In this document: positions 17,242 to 25,263 of the stretch, one piece after another
How the letters are laid out: each line of letters starts with the position of its first letter
How positions within the stretch are numbered: position 1 is the stretch's first letter
Assembly: GCF_000222485.1 (NCBI RefSeq)
Contig: NC_015914.1
Location: 310,001-374,000 of the forward strand
Source of the DNA: Cyclobacterium marinum DSM 745
GTDB taxonomy: Bacteria > Bacteroidota > Bacteroidia > Cytophagales > Cyclobacteriaceae
DNA length: 64,000 nucleotides
Reading direction: 5' to 3'
Notes under the pieces: generated by a model
Told to the model about the DNA's origin: nothing
Database searches by the model: none
Seen by the model: the letters and a program-made list of their open reading frames with translations, nothing else
Program-made: the position numbers and the translations under genes

Positions 17242-18399
17242 ATGTTTGATCTAATCGTAGTTGGAGGTGGAGTTTTGGGAGCTTTCCACGCCTATCATGC
17301 CCTAAAAAACGGTTTAAAGGTGGCCTTGATTGAGAAAGATAAGGCCCCTCAAGGTGCCACTGTTCGCAATTTTGGGCAGGTAGTACCTTCCGGAATGAAT
17401 GAAAAATGGCAGACCTATGGAAGGGAAAGCCTGGAGATTTATAAAGAAATACATGCTCAAATAGACCTTACACTAAGGAACCAAGGTACTATATACTTAG
17501 CTTCAGATCCTGAAGAAATGCAGTTGCTAGAAGAATTGAGAGAAATTAATTCATCAAAAGATTATACTTCCACATTGATTTCCAAGGAGAATTGCCTCAA
17601 AAAATACCCGGGTTTAAGGCCTGACTATATCAAAGGTGGTTTGTATTTTCCACAGGAACTTACTGTGGAGCCAAGGTTAATGATCAAAAGACTGTTGCAG
17701 GCAATGGTTCTGGATATGGGCTTGATCTATAAACCTGATACTTCAGTTCATTCATGTGAAAACACCGGTTCGTTGGTGAAGACATCCACAGCCTGTGGCC
17801 AAAAACTAAAATCTTCAAAGGTCATTGTTTGCAATGGTAGTGAATTTAAAACCTTGTATCCTGCTATTTTTGCAGGAAGCAATATGGAAATTTCTAAATT
17901 GCAGATGATGCAAACCAAAATCCAGCCTAAATCTTTTCACCTTCCAGGATCTATATTGACCGGGACTTCTATTCGCAGGTACGAGGCATTTCAGGAGTGT
18001 CCCTCCTACCATACCATAAAAGAAAATGAAAGAAAAGATAGTCCTGAAAAAAAGTGGGGCATTCACATTCTTTTCAAGCAGGCTATGGATGGTTCTGTAA
18101 TCTTGGGAGATTCCCACGAATACGCTTCTGTAGAAAACAGAAATAGCCTGGGCTTCGACTTAAAGGTGGAAATTGATGAATTAATGTTGAAGATGGCCGG
18201 TCAAATTTTTGATCTTCCAAGCTATGAAATAGCCTACCGTTGGTATGGAATCTATTCCCAATGCAAAAATGGAGAGGTATTTGAAAAAACTATTGATAAC
18301 AATATACATATTGTCACCGGTATTGGTGGTAAAGGAATGACAGGAAGTCCTGCATTCGCCAAAGAAAATATATTTAAACTATTCAATTTACAACAATGA
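17242..18399 (+). CDS. FAD-dependent amine oxidase, DAO family (TIGR03364-like)
   Basis: 385 residues. An N-terminal FAD-binding Rossmann motif (VVGGGVLGAFHAYHAL, about 6-21) is followed by 'ATVRNFGQVVPSG', and a C-terminal 'IVTGIGGKGMTGSPAFAKENI' closes the DAO fold. This branch co-occurs with phosphonatase-like HAD enzymes and was proposed to deaminate an aminophosphonate oxidatively; related enzymes have been studied on aminoethylphosphonate derivatives. It overlaps the HAD gene by 4 bp (ATGA), so the two products are probably made together. The expected reaction releases ammonia and hydrogen peroxide. Confidence 0.82.
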   Translation: MFDLIVVGGGVLGAFHAYHALKNGLKVALIEKDKAPQGATVRNFGQVVPSGMNEKWQTYGRESLEIYKEIHAQIDLTLRNQGTIYLASDPEEMQLLEELREINSSKDYTSTLISKENCLKKYPGLRPDYIKGGLYFPQELTVEPRLMIKRLLQAMVLDMGLIYKPDTSVHSCENTGSLVKTSTACGQKLKSSKVIVCNGSEFKTLYPAIFAGSNMEISKLQMMQTKIQPKSFHLPGSILTGTSIRRYEAFQECPSYHTIKENERKDSPEKKWGIHILFKQAMDGSVILGDSHEYASVENRNSLGFDLKVEIDELMLKMAGQIFDLPSYEIAYRWYGIYSQCKNGEVFEKTIDNNIHIVTGIGGKGMTGSPAFAKENIFKLFNLQQ

Positions 18400-19079
18400 A
18401 AAATATTAAACTAGTGGTACTGGATATGGCAGGTACTACTGTGGATGAAGACAATGTAGTCTACAAAACCGTTCAAAAGGTAATCAATGACAAAGGCTTT
18501 AACGTTAGTTTGGATGAGGTTTTAGCCCATGGCGCAGGAAAAGAAAAACATCAGGCAATTACAGATGTACTGAAAGCCTGCACCGATGCTACAGATATAG
18601 ACACCATTGCAGATGAGGCCTTTGCAAATTTTAAGCCAACACTAAAATTTACCTACATGCAACTCAAGGTTAAAACTTTTCCCGGAGTAAAGGAAATGAT
18701 GGAAAACCTGAGAAATAATGGGGTATATGTGGTATTAAATACCGGTTATGATAGAAAAACAGCTTCATCTTTATTATTGAAACTAGGCTGGGAAACAGGC
18801 AGGGACATCGATGGATTGGTAACTGCAGACGATGTCTCAAATGGCCGACCACAACCGGATATGATTTACAAAGCCATGAATATATGTGGCATTACTGAAC
18901 CTCAAGAAGTGCTTAAAGCCGGTGATTCCACCATCGATATAGAAGAAGGAAAAAATGCTAATTGTGGTTTAACAATTGGGGTATTAACCGGGGCGCAAAA
19001 TGAAACCCAATTAAAAACAGCAACACCGGATTATATCTTACCAAGTCTGGCAACTCTCAATGAGGTTTTAAAAGCTTAA
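18396..19079 (+). CDS. Phosphonatase-like HAD hydrolase (PhnX-like, TIGR03351-like)
   Basis: 227 residues. Motif I is DMAGTTVD with Asp 10 and Ala 12. Most HAD phosphatases have Asp at the second position; phosphonatases have Ala. Lys 49 in GAGKEKH aligns by eye with the Schiff-base lysine of PhnX. LNTGYDRK, NGRPQPDM and AGDSTIDIEEGKNA match the other PhnX motifs. It probably cleaves the C-P bond of a phosphonoacetaldehyde-type product made by the FAD oxidase. Whether the substrate is phosphonoacetaldehyde itself is open. Last gene of the operon. Confidence 0.85.
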   Translation: MKNIKLVVLDMAGTTVDEDNVVYKTVQKVINDKGFNVSLDEVLAHGAGKEKHQAITDVLKACTDATDIDTIADEAFANFKPTLKFTYMQLKVKTFPGVKEMMENLRNNGVYVVLNTGYDRKTASSLLLKLGWETGRDIDGLVTADDVSNGRPQPDMIYKAMNICGITEPQEVLKAGDSTIDIEEGKNANCGLTIGVLTGAQNETQLKTATPDYILPSLATLNEVLKA

Positions 19080-19179
19080 TTTGAACATGGGTTCAGCTCC
19101 CTTTAGAAATAAATAATTTGGCCAATACCAGGACAATTACGCCATTTATTTCGTACTGTTTATGCGTCAATTATTGTGA

Positions 19180-19200
19180 TTGCATAGCCCAAGTATGCAA
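19180..19200. promoter_or_regulatory. Inverted repeat, possible operator
   Basis: TTGCATA (19180-19186) and TATGCAA (19194-19200) are perfect 7-bp arms around 7 bp. A further ATGCAT half-site lies at 19212-19217. It lies 45-65 bp upstream of the lipoprotein gene at 19246 and after the HAD gene stop. Confidence 0.4.
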
Positions 19201-19245
19201 TATAAATACGAATGCATACCTGAAAACAAACTAAATTGCTGAACC

Positions 19246-19989
19246 ATGAAAAAAACTACCAAAACGAAACATTATAGTGAGATTTTTCCAGCTACGTGGG
19301 CCGGAATTCCTTCCGGCCTTTTGACGCTATTGCTTAGCACCTTTCTTTTATTTGGCTGTTTAAGTAACAGCGAAACTGAGCCTGAAATCATTATTGAACC
19401 TCCTTATAGCTCTTTAATTAGCACAGACACCATTTCTTCAGGGGATTTTAAGCAATTCAGTTTAGGAACAAATGCAGAACACACGTATGCTGCTGTCAAC
19501 CTTTTTAAAGAAGAAATAGGGCTGGATTATATGAATGTAGTATCAAATATTTATTCCGATTTAGCGGAGCTGGAGGAAAAGCTTCCTCTTTACCATTATA
19601 TTTTTATGGATGAAGAAAAGGGTACTTCTACTGGTGTCCAATTGGGAATTAAGGAAGACCGTATTGCAACCATCTTTTTAGGCAATGGGGAAGAATTAGA
19701 AAAATGGCCAACAGATTTATCACAATCTGCTATTCGAAAAGGGGATGAGGTGACTACCTTATTTGACAAGCTGAAAACAATCAGCCAAAATGACAAATAC
19801 AAAAAGAAATTTGAGGCGATCAATTTATTAACCAAAGATTTGTCGAAACCTTATGACTCCCAAATGTCCCAATCTCCCCAATGGTATTTTGGTTATACTT
19901 TAACAGATAATAAAATGGATGTTGTCAAACTGAATTTTGAAGAAGGAATTCTAAAGAACATTATTATCAATCACTTTGAAACTTACTAA
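19246..19989 (+). CDS. Lipoprotein of unknown function
   Basis: 247 residues. A long basic N-terminus is followed by a hydrophobic stretch and the lipobox LLFGC (Cys 38). The mature protein is acidic, with no recognised domain. The ATG at 19246 follows a possible operator. It is separated from the phosphonate-type genes by 166 bp and ends at a strong bidirectional terminator. An alternative start inside the signal is not obvious. Confidence 0.7.
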   Translation: MKKTTKTKHYSEIFPATWAGIPSGLLTLLLSTFLLFGCLSNSETEPEIIIEPPYSSLISTDTISSGDFKQFSLGTNAEHTYAAVNLFKEEIGLDYMNVVSNIYSDLAELEEKLPLYHYIFMDEEKGTSTGVQLGIKEDRIATIFLGNGEELEKWPTDLSQSAIRKGDEVTTLFDKLKTISQNDKYKKKFEAINLLTKDLSKPYDSQMSQSPQWYFGYTLTDNKMDVVKLNFEEGILKNIIINHFETY

Positions 19990-20041
19990 AGAGCTAAGCC
20001 CTGCATACAGTTTAATTCCCTAGTAATTCAAACCCGGCACA

Positions 20042-20060
20042 AATTTGCATATTGCAAATT
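20042..20060. repeat. Small inverted repeat
   Basis: AATTTGCA and TGCAAATT flank TAT in the 3' region of the lipoprotein gene. It could form a hairpin but has no T run. Confidence 0.35.
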
Positions 20061-20090
20061 CTTGGCCATACAGCAGTTGAAAAAAATAAA

Positions 20091-20127
20091 AAAACCACCT
20101 ATGAAAATCAATCATAGGTGGTTTTTA
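20091..20127. terminator. Bidirectional terminator
   Basis: AAACCACCTATGA (20092-20104) pairs with TCATAGGTGGTTT (20111-20123), flanked by A and T runs. It ends the + strand lipoprotein and the - strand acyltransferase. Confidence 0.9.
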
Positions 20128-20144
20128 TTTCCCTGAAGCCCCAA

Positions 20145-21284
20145 TCAAGTGGTTGGCTCAGCAATTTTTTGTTTATGCGTTACGGGATTAGCATACATGG
20201 CTAAAAAATTATGTACAGCCACCTCATTGTTCATGTCTATTCCATTGGCCATTCTTTCCTCAAAGGCTATTTTTTCCTCCTTTGAATAATGGTCCTCGTA
20301 TTTATTGGTGTTGTGCATCAAGTCTAAGGCAATGTAATTGGAAGGCCAAAGCTGATAATTGTGAACAATTATCCGGTCCAACTCTTCTGCAAGTAATTGT
20401 AGTTGTTTATTAAGAGGAACTTCGGCCCCAAAAACATCAGCGATCTCTTCGTCTAATACTTTGCCTACAGAGATGTGAATTCGTTTCTTTTGTCCCATGA
20501 TTCCGCTAACCAAGGTTCTAAAATCCTCATTTTTTTGCTTTACATATATCTCCTCTCGGGCTTTGGCCATTAATTCAGGCATTTTAAGCACATCTGTAGG
20601 ATCATTTTCATACGAAATAGAAACAGGAACAATTTTTAATTGCTGAAAATAATCCTTTAATGGAGTATCGCCACTTGCCATGGTAAGCATCTTCAGCATG
20701 CCTTTCTGTGTCAAATCCATACCATCTTTAGTGCGTCCTTCCCTTTGAGCAATCCATACCGATCGATTCTCCTTGAACAGTGCTTCTCTGATGTATTCAG
20801 AATTCAATTTTGAATTCTCAAACATTGCCTTTGGGCTAAGTCCTCTAAAAACAACAAAGTTTCGGGTAATCCTTGACAAGGCCTTTAGAAAAGGTTTCTT
20901 TACCAGGTTATCCCCTATTGCTGAGGTGGTCATCACCAAACCATGTTCAAACAAGGTAGCATTTAGCAAAGAAGTATCAAGGATAATATCTCTGTGGTTA
21001 GATATAAATAGGTAGGCAGTATTAGGTTTTAGGTTTTCAAATCCTGAAGTAGACAATCCATCAGAACTTATTTTTAATACTTTAAGAACCGCATCATATA
21101 TGATCTTAGTTTGAAAGTCTCTGATAGAGTGGATATCGGATAACATTTCCGCCCATTCTGCCTCTGATCTGTCAGGAAAAGTGAAATTTAGTATGGCCTT
21201 CATCATGGGATGCTGGCCATATTCTTTCAATGCCTGATTGACTTCATTATCATAAAAAGGTCTTATCGGATCAAATTTGGACAT
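20145..21284 (-). CDS. 1-acyl-glycerol-phosphate-type acyltransferase
   Basis: 379 residues. The PlsC-like core has the catalytic NHRDIILD motif (about 96-103) and a later 'VVFRGLSPKAMFENS...WIAQREGRTKDG' block that matches the FP/EGTRS-like acceptor region. There are no clear transmembrane helices, so it may be peripheral. Length and the long C-terminal extension resemble the larger Bacteroidota glycerol acyltransferases. It likely acylates a glycerophosphate or related lipid acceptor in membrane synthesis. Monocistronic. Confidence 0.75.
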   Translation of the reverse strand: MSKFDPIRPFYDNEVNQALKEYGQHPMMKAILNFTFPDRSEAEWAEMLSDIHSIRDFQTKIIYDAVLKVLKISSDGLSTSGFENLKPNTAYLFISNHRDIILDTSLLNATLFEHGLVMTTSAIGDNLVKKPFLKALSRITRNFVVFRGLSPKAMFENSKLNSEYIREALFKENRSVWIAQREGRTKDGMDLTQKGMLKMLTMASGDTPLKDYFQQLKIVPVSISYENDPTDVLKMPELMAKAREEIYVKQKNEDFRTLVSGIMGQKKRIHISVGKVLDEEIADVFGAEVPLNKQLQLLAEELDRIIVHNYQLWPSNYIALDLMHNTNKYEDHYSKEEKIAFEERMANGIDMNNEVAVHNFLAMYANPVTHKQKIAEPTT

Positions 21285-21365
21285 ATAATATTATTTTCTA
21301 GGGCGCAAATTACTAAAAATGCCTCAAAGGATAGTTCCTTTTATCAAACAATAGTAATTGAACAT

Positions 21366-21393
21366 AAAAAAGCCCCTTATATGGGGCTTTTTG
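21366..21393 (-). terminator. Intrinsic terminator
   Basis: AAAAGCCCC (21368-21376) pairs with GGGGCTTTT (21383-21391) around TTATAT with A/T flanks. It ends the DUF1080 transcript on the minus strand. Confidence 0.85.
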
Positions 21394-21447
21394 TAGCTAA
21401 TTTATTTGAATAAAAGTTGTAAGATTTAGATTTTAACAAAGGTTATC

Positions 21448-22053
21448 TTACAGTTCTTTTACTTTGATGTCTTTCCATGAAATTTTAAGACCACCACCAC
21501 TGTGGATTTGAAGGGCCAATTGTCCTTCTCCTTCACCGATTTTTTCATCAGTATAATCAATCATTTCAACACCATTTAACCAAGTGGTTACACGATCATC
21601 CACAACTCGGATTTTAATGTCATTCCACTCACCAAATTTCAAGTTTTTATCTTTTTCAGGATCTGGTTTGATCAACCAACCACGACCATAGGATTCATAA
21701 ACTCCACCGGTATCATTACCCGGAGGTGCAACTTCTACCTGCCAACCTGAAACTTTGGTCCCTTCAAAAGTTGAACGAAAGAAGATACCACTGTTACCAT
21801 CTTCGTCTTGCTTGAATTTAGCAGTTAACTCAAAGTTTTTATAGTCTTTTTCGGTACCTAAATAACCATATTCACCGTCAGGACCACTTTCTGAGACCAA
21901 GATACCGTCTTCAACGTACCATTTTTCAGTACCATAAACAGTCCAACCGCTAAGGTCTTTTCCATTGAACAAGTCTGTGCCATTAGATGCGCATGACATT
22001 ACAAGCACTGCAGCCAACATCATGGCGCTAGTTTTAATTAGTGATTTCATCAT
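21448..22053 (-). CDS. DUF1080 (3-keto-disaccharide hydrolase type) lipoprotein
   Basis: 201 residues with a lipoprotein signal (LVMSC, Cys 21). The jelly-roll domain opens with 'DLFNGKDLSGWTVYGTEKWYVEDGILVSE' and contains 'NSGIFFRS' and 'EWNDIKIRVVDDRVTTWLNGVEMIDY', typical of DUF1080. Members hydrolyse 3-keto-glycosides or bind glycans. It lies 22 bp after a Gfo/Idh/MocA oxidoreductase gene, so the two likely work together on one oxidised sugar. Confidence 0.88.
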   Translation of the reverse strand: MMKSLIKTSAMMLAAVLVMSCASNGTDLFNGKDLSGWTVYGTEKWYVEDGILVSESGPDGEYGYLGTEKDYKNFELTAKFKQDEDGNSGIFFRSTFEGTKVSGWQVEVAPPGNDTGGVYESYGRGWLIKPDPEKDKNLKFGEWNDIKIRVVDDRVTTWLNGVEMIDYTDEKIGEGEGQLALQIHSGGGLKISWKDIKVKEL

Positions 22054-22075
22054 TACGTTTAAATATTAGATTTAA

Positions 22076-23422
22076 TTATACTAATTTCATATTTACAGGA
22101 TCCCACTTAATAAATTCATCCTGAAAATAACTGTCATTACACAATAAAGCCGGTGCAGCTGCTCGGAAAGCAAATACCGGGTTTTCTTCAACTTGCCCGT
22201 TTTCTCTAATCGCCTTAAAGAAATTTCCAAAGTGATCATAATGTGCGCCTTTATAACCCGGCTCTACTTTATAAACCACTTCATTGGGAGGTAAAATTTT
22301 CTTACGGTCGGATACCTCTCCTCTCATTTTTGCCTGAGCTTCTAAGAATGGGTCATCACTGGAAGTTTGCTTGTTCGTCTTCACAACCACTTCGTCCCAT
22401 TTGACATCCATTGACCCTTTACTGCCAACAATTTTTAAATAGGTAGAACCACTGGTTCCATCCACAAAATTGCAACGCAAAGACAAGTTAAAGCCCGGAT
22501 GTTGTTCACTATCCGGATATTGAAACATCCCCAACAACACATCAGGAACCTCTCTACCATCCTTCCAATACCTCAACCCACCCATAGCAGACACCTTATT
22601 GGGACCTAAGGAATTGGTAATAAAATGTAAACTAGTAAATAAATGTACAAAAAGATCTCCGGACATCCCTGTACCATAATCCAAATAATTTCTCCACCTG
22701 AAAAATCTTAAAGGATCAAATGGCCTCTCTGTGGTATTGGAAATATACCTTTCCCAATCCACAGTTTCAGGTGTTCCATCTGCTGGCACATTGTACTGCC
22801 AAGCTCCCGGAGGAGAATGTCTAGCCCAAAAACCTTCTGCATAATTTATATCTCCAATGACACCTTCTGCCAAAAGTTCTTTGGCTTTCTCATTGCCAAG
22901 GCTGGATATTCCTTGACTACCTACCATCATTATCTTTCCGTATTTCTTCCATGCGTCAATCACATCCTTCCCTTCATCCACGCTATGCACCATAGGTTTT
23001 TCGCAATAAACGTGCTTTCCGGCCTTCATGGCATCAATGCTGATTTGTTTGTGCCAATGATCAGGTGTACCTATCAATACCGCATCTATATCTTTCCTCT
23101 TAAGGATTTCTTTATAATCTTTTGTTAAAAATAAGTGTTGTCCCCATTTTTCCTTGGCATCATCCAATCTACCATCATACAAATCACAAACAGCAACAAT
23201 GCTTACATTATCATGCTTGAGGGCAGTGTTCATGTCCTGAGAACCCATTATTCCTGCTCCAATTAGAGCAATCTTCAATTCCTGATCTGCAACAACTTCG
23301 GAAGTTCTTTTCAACTTAACCATTGATTTTTGATCTGCCTTGGCCAATGCTGCAGGTACAATAGCTGAAGCCGCTCCAGCCATACTCATTTTCTTTAAAA
23401 ACGTACGCCTTTTATTGTTCAT
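22076..23422 (-). CDS. Gfo/Idh/MocA oxidoreductase with Tat signal
   Basis: 448 residues. A twin-arginine signal (NKRRTFLKKMSMAGAASAIVPAALA) sends the folded protein to the periplasm. A Rossmann domain follows with 'IALIGAGIMGSQDMNTAL', then 'GTPDHWHKQISIDAMKAGKHVYCEKPMVHS' with the conserved EKP. Such exported dehydrogenases oxidise sugars, often at C3, with tightly bound NAD(P). First gene of the pair with DUF1080. Confidence 0.9.
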   Translation of the reverse strand: MNNKRRTFLKKMSMAGAASAIVPAALAKADQKSMVKLKRTSEVVADQELKIALIGAGIMGSQDMNTALKHDNVSIVAVCDLYDGRLDDAKEKWGQHLFLTKDYKEILKRKDIDAVLIGTPDHWHKQISIDAMKAGKHVYCEKPMVHSVDEGKDVIDAWKKYGKIMMVGSQGISSLGNEKAKELLAEGVIGDINYAEGFWARHSPPGAWQYNVPADGTPETVDWERYISNTTERPFDPLRFFRWRNYLDYGTGMSGDLFVHLFTSLHFITNSLGPNKVSAMGGLRYWKDGREVPDVLLGMFQYPDSEQHPGFNLSLRCNFVDGTSGSTYLKIVGSKGSMDVKWDEVVVKTNKQTSSDDPFLEAQAKMRGEVSDRKKILPPNEVVYKVEPGYKGAHYDHFGNFFKAIRENGQVEENPVFAFRAAAPALLCNDSYFQDEFIKWDPVNMKLV

Positions 23423-23546
23423 GTGATAGTGTATTAATCTACTAAATAAGGAATAAATATAAGCAATTATTAATTCATATTTTTAAGTAATCGAGTAAAC
23501 TTAATACATTTTTTTATTTAATTCTAAATTTGAGTCCTCTCTAAAA

Positions 23547-23582
23547 CCAAAAAAAAGGCCATCTCTTAAAAAGATAACCTTT
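23547..23582 (-). terminator. Intrinsic terminator
   Basis: On the minus strand, AAAGGTTATCT pairs with AGATGGCCTTT (11 bp with two G-T pairs) and is followed by a long T run. It ends the small lipoprotein gene at 23645. Confidence 0.75.
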
Positions 23583-23644
23583 ACGCTTGCCTACCCAAGC
23601 GGTAATTTAGCTTATGATGTAAAAGGCAGTTTTAATGGATAAAA

Positions 23645-23983
23645 TTACCTGTTAGGATTATTTTGTTGTTGCTGATAATTTGGATTGTTATAATTGGGAT
23701 TGTTTTCATCCATATATCTCTGTCCAGGCCATTGAGGGGTCAATTCTAATTCCTCTAAATTAGTTAATTCATCATTTTCAAAAGTAACCAATAAATAAAA
23801 TCTATCTCCATTATTGACCCGATACACTTTTTTCCCCTCACTTATTTGGCTGATAACAGCATCTTTGTTCTGTCTCAGAAACTTGCTTTCAGACATCCCC
23901 AATTGATAAGGTACTCTTGGCTGTAAAAGTGCACATGAACTCATTATAAATACCAAGCTCAAAATACTAATTGTTTTTTTCAT
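23645..23983 (-). CDS. Small lipoprotein, unknown
   Basis: 112 residues with a lipobox (IMSSC, Cys 17). The middle part (LGMSESKFLRQNKDAVISQISEGKKVYRVNNGDRFYLLVTFENDELT) resembles SmpA/BamE-like two-helix, three-strand proteins in layout. The C-terminus is a low-complexity Asn/Gln/Pro tail (NNPNYNNPNYQQQQNN). Monocistronic with its own terminator. The BamE comparison is only a layout impression. Confidence 0.65.
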   Translation of the reverse strand: MKKTISILSLVFIMSSCALLQPRVPYQLGMSESKFLRQNKDAVISQISEGKKVYRVNNGDRFYLLVTFENDELTNLEELELTPQWPGQRYMDENNPNYNNPNYQQQQNNPNR

Positions 23984-24112
23984 AGCTAATAAATGTTTCG
24001 CTTACAAAGCACTGAAAATATATGATAATTTCTAAGTAATAGTTATCAATAATATTGCCAATTATTTTTTTCTTTGATTATAAAGGGTTTAGGTAAAGGT
24101 TAAAAATTTATT

Positions 24113-24142
24113 TTGTGAGTGAACCGAAAATAGTTACCTTTG
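24113..24142 (+). promoter_or_regulatory. Promoter of the SRP RNA gene
   Basis: TTG (24113-24115), 19 bp, then TACCTTTG (24135-24142): an exact Bacteroidota -33/-7 promoter, about 5 bp before the RNA 5' end. Confidence 0.85.
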
Positions 24143-24146
24143 TACC

Positions 24147-24228
24147 AAGCGGCACGACCAGCTCCCGCTGAATCCCCCAGGTCCGGAAGGAAGCAAGGGT
24201 AGGCGGTCGTAGCGGTGCGATGCCGCTT
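24147..24228 (+). ncRNA. ffs: Signal recognition particle RNA, small bacterial type
   Basis: The conserved apical domain is present: CCCCCAGGTCCGGAAGGAAG followed by CAAGGGTAGGCGG, with the GGAA tetraloop and the symmetric A-rich internal loop. Terminal arms AAGCGGCA (24147-24154) and TGCCGCTT (24221-24228) pair, and a T run follows directly and serves as terminator. The RNA works with Ffh to target membrane proteins. Ends are estimated from the terminal helix. Confidence 0.95.
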
Positions 24229-24318
24229 ATTTTTTTATCCTTTTCCTACTCAAGCCCCTTCTTTTTGTTAATTTTGGTTTAAATTTACAGGGACAAATCA
24301 ACAAACCTAAAAACAAGC

Positions 24319-24975
24319 ATGAAATTCTTTATTGATACTGCGAATCTTAATGAAATAAAAGAAGCCTATGACCTAGGCGTATTGGATGGCGTTACAACAA
24401 ACCCATCTTTAATGGCCAAAGAGGGCATAAGCGGTGACGAAAATGTCATTAACCATTACAAAGCTATTTGCGATATAGTAGACGCAAACGTTAGTGCAGA
24501 AGTAATCGCCACTGATTTTGAAGGCATCATTAAAGAAGGAAAGGAACTTGCTAAACTAGACGACAAAATTGTTGTAAAGGTACCAATGATTAAAGATGGC
24601 ATTAAAGCTATCAAATATTTCTCAAGTGAAGGAATCAGAACAAACTGTACATTGGTGTTTTCTCCGGGCCAAGCCATTCTTGCAGCGAAAGCCGGAGCAT
24701 CCTACCTTTCTCCGTTTATTGGAAGATTGGATGACATCTCATTTGATGGTCTGGATTTAATTGCTCAAATTGTTCATATTTATCAGAATTATGGTTTTGA
24801 AACAGAAGTGCTTGCTGCCTCTGTACGTCATACCATGCACTTGGTAAAATGTGCAGAGCTTGGAGCCGATGTGGTTACCTGCCCCCTAAAAGTTATCACA
24901 GGATTATTGAACCACCCATTAACAGACAAGGGCTTGGCTCAATTTCTTGCAGATCATGCCAAAGCAAACAAATAA
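24319..24975 (+). CDS. fsa: Transaldolase / fructose-6-phosphate aldolase
   Basis: 218 residues, the short transaldolase type. The start [16 protein letters not shown] and '[13 protein letters not shown]' are diagnostic. The Schiff-base lysine is in 'IVVKVPM' (about residue 86-87), and '[29 protein letters not shown]' follows. It acts in the pentose-phosphate branch. A TAATTTTG -7-like sequence lies at 24269-24276. Followed after 83 bp by a small conserved-looking gene and an FtsE-like ATPase. Subfamily (TAL or FSA) cannot be settled by eye. Confidence 0.93.
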   Translation: MKFFIDTANLNEIKEAYDLGVLDGVTTNPSLMAKEGISGDENVINHYKAICDIVDANVSAEVIATDFEGIIKEGKELAKLDDKIVVKVPMIKDGIKAIKYFSSEGIRTNCTLVFSPGQAILAAKAGASYLSPFIGRLDDISFDGLDLIAQIVHIYQNYGFETEVLAASVRHTMHLVKCAELGADVVTCPLKVITGLLNHPLTDKGLAQFLADHAKANK

Positions 24976-25058
24976 TTTTCTTTGGAGCAGGAAAGATTCC
25001 TGCTCCTTTCAGAAAACCTTTGTCAAGCTTTAAGGTTACAATTATAAATGAACCGGAT

Positions 25059-25262
25059 ATGTACATTATCAAAGTGAAAGGGAAAGCAAAAATCCCTGAT
25101 TATATACAGATCAGGGATGAGAATTTTGTGCTTGTGGCCTACTTCAGAGCCGATAGACCCTTAAAAAAAATTGAGAAATTTGGACTTGGTGGTAAAGAAG
25201 AAGCGCTTAGTAAGCTTATCAAAGAGCTTCCTTTTGGCAAACTAAAAAAATTAGATCTCTGA
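25059..25262 (+). CDS. Small basic protein upstream of FtsE-like ATPase
   Basis: 67 residues from the ATG at 25059. A longer frame from 24849 overlaps fsa and is rejected. The sequence (MYIIKVKGKAKIPDYIQI, then REDNF-like and 'PLKKIEKFGLGGKEEALSKLIKELPFGKLKKL') has a beta-beta-alpha look. It ends one base before the ATPase start, so it is probably translated together with it. Function unknown. Confidence 0.7.
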   Translation: MYIIKVKGKAKIPDYIQIRDENFVLVAYFRADRPLKKIEKFGLGGKEEALSKLIKELPFGKLKKLDL

Positions 25263-25263
25263 T

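Noticed and set aside
24849..25058. Long start of the frame ending at 25262
   Set aside because: It overlaps fsa in another frame; the protein-like part begins at 25059.
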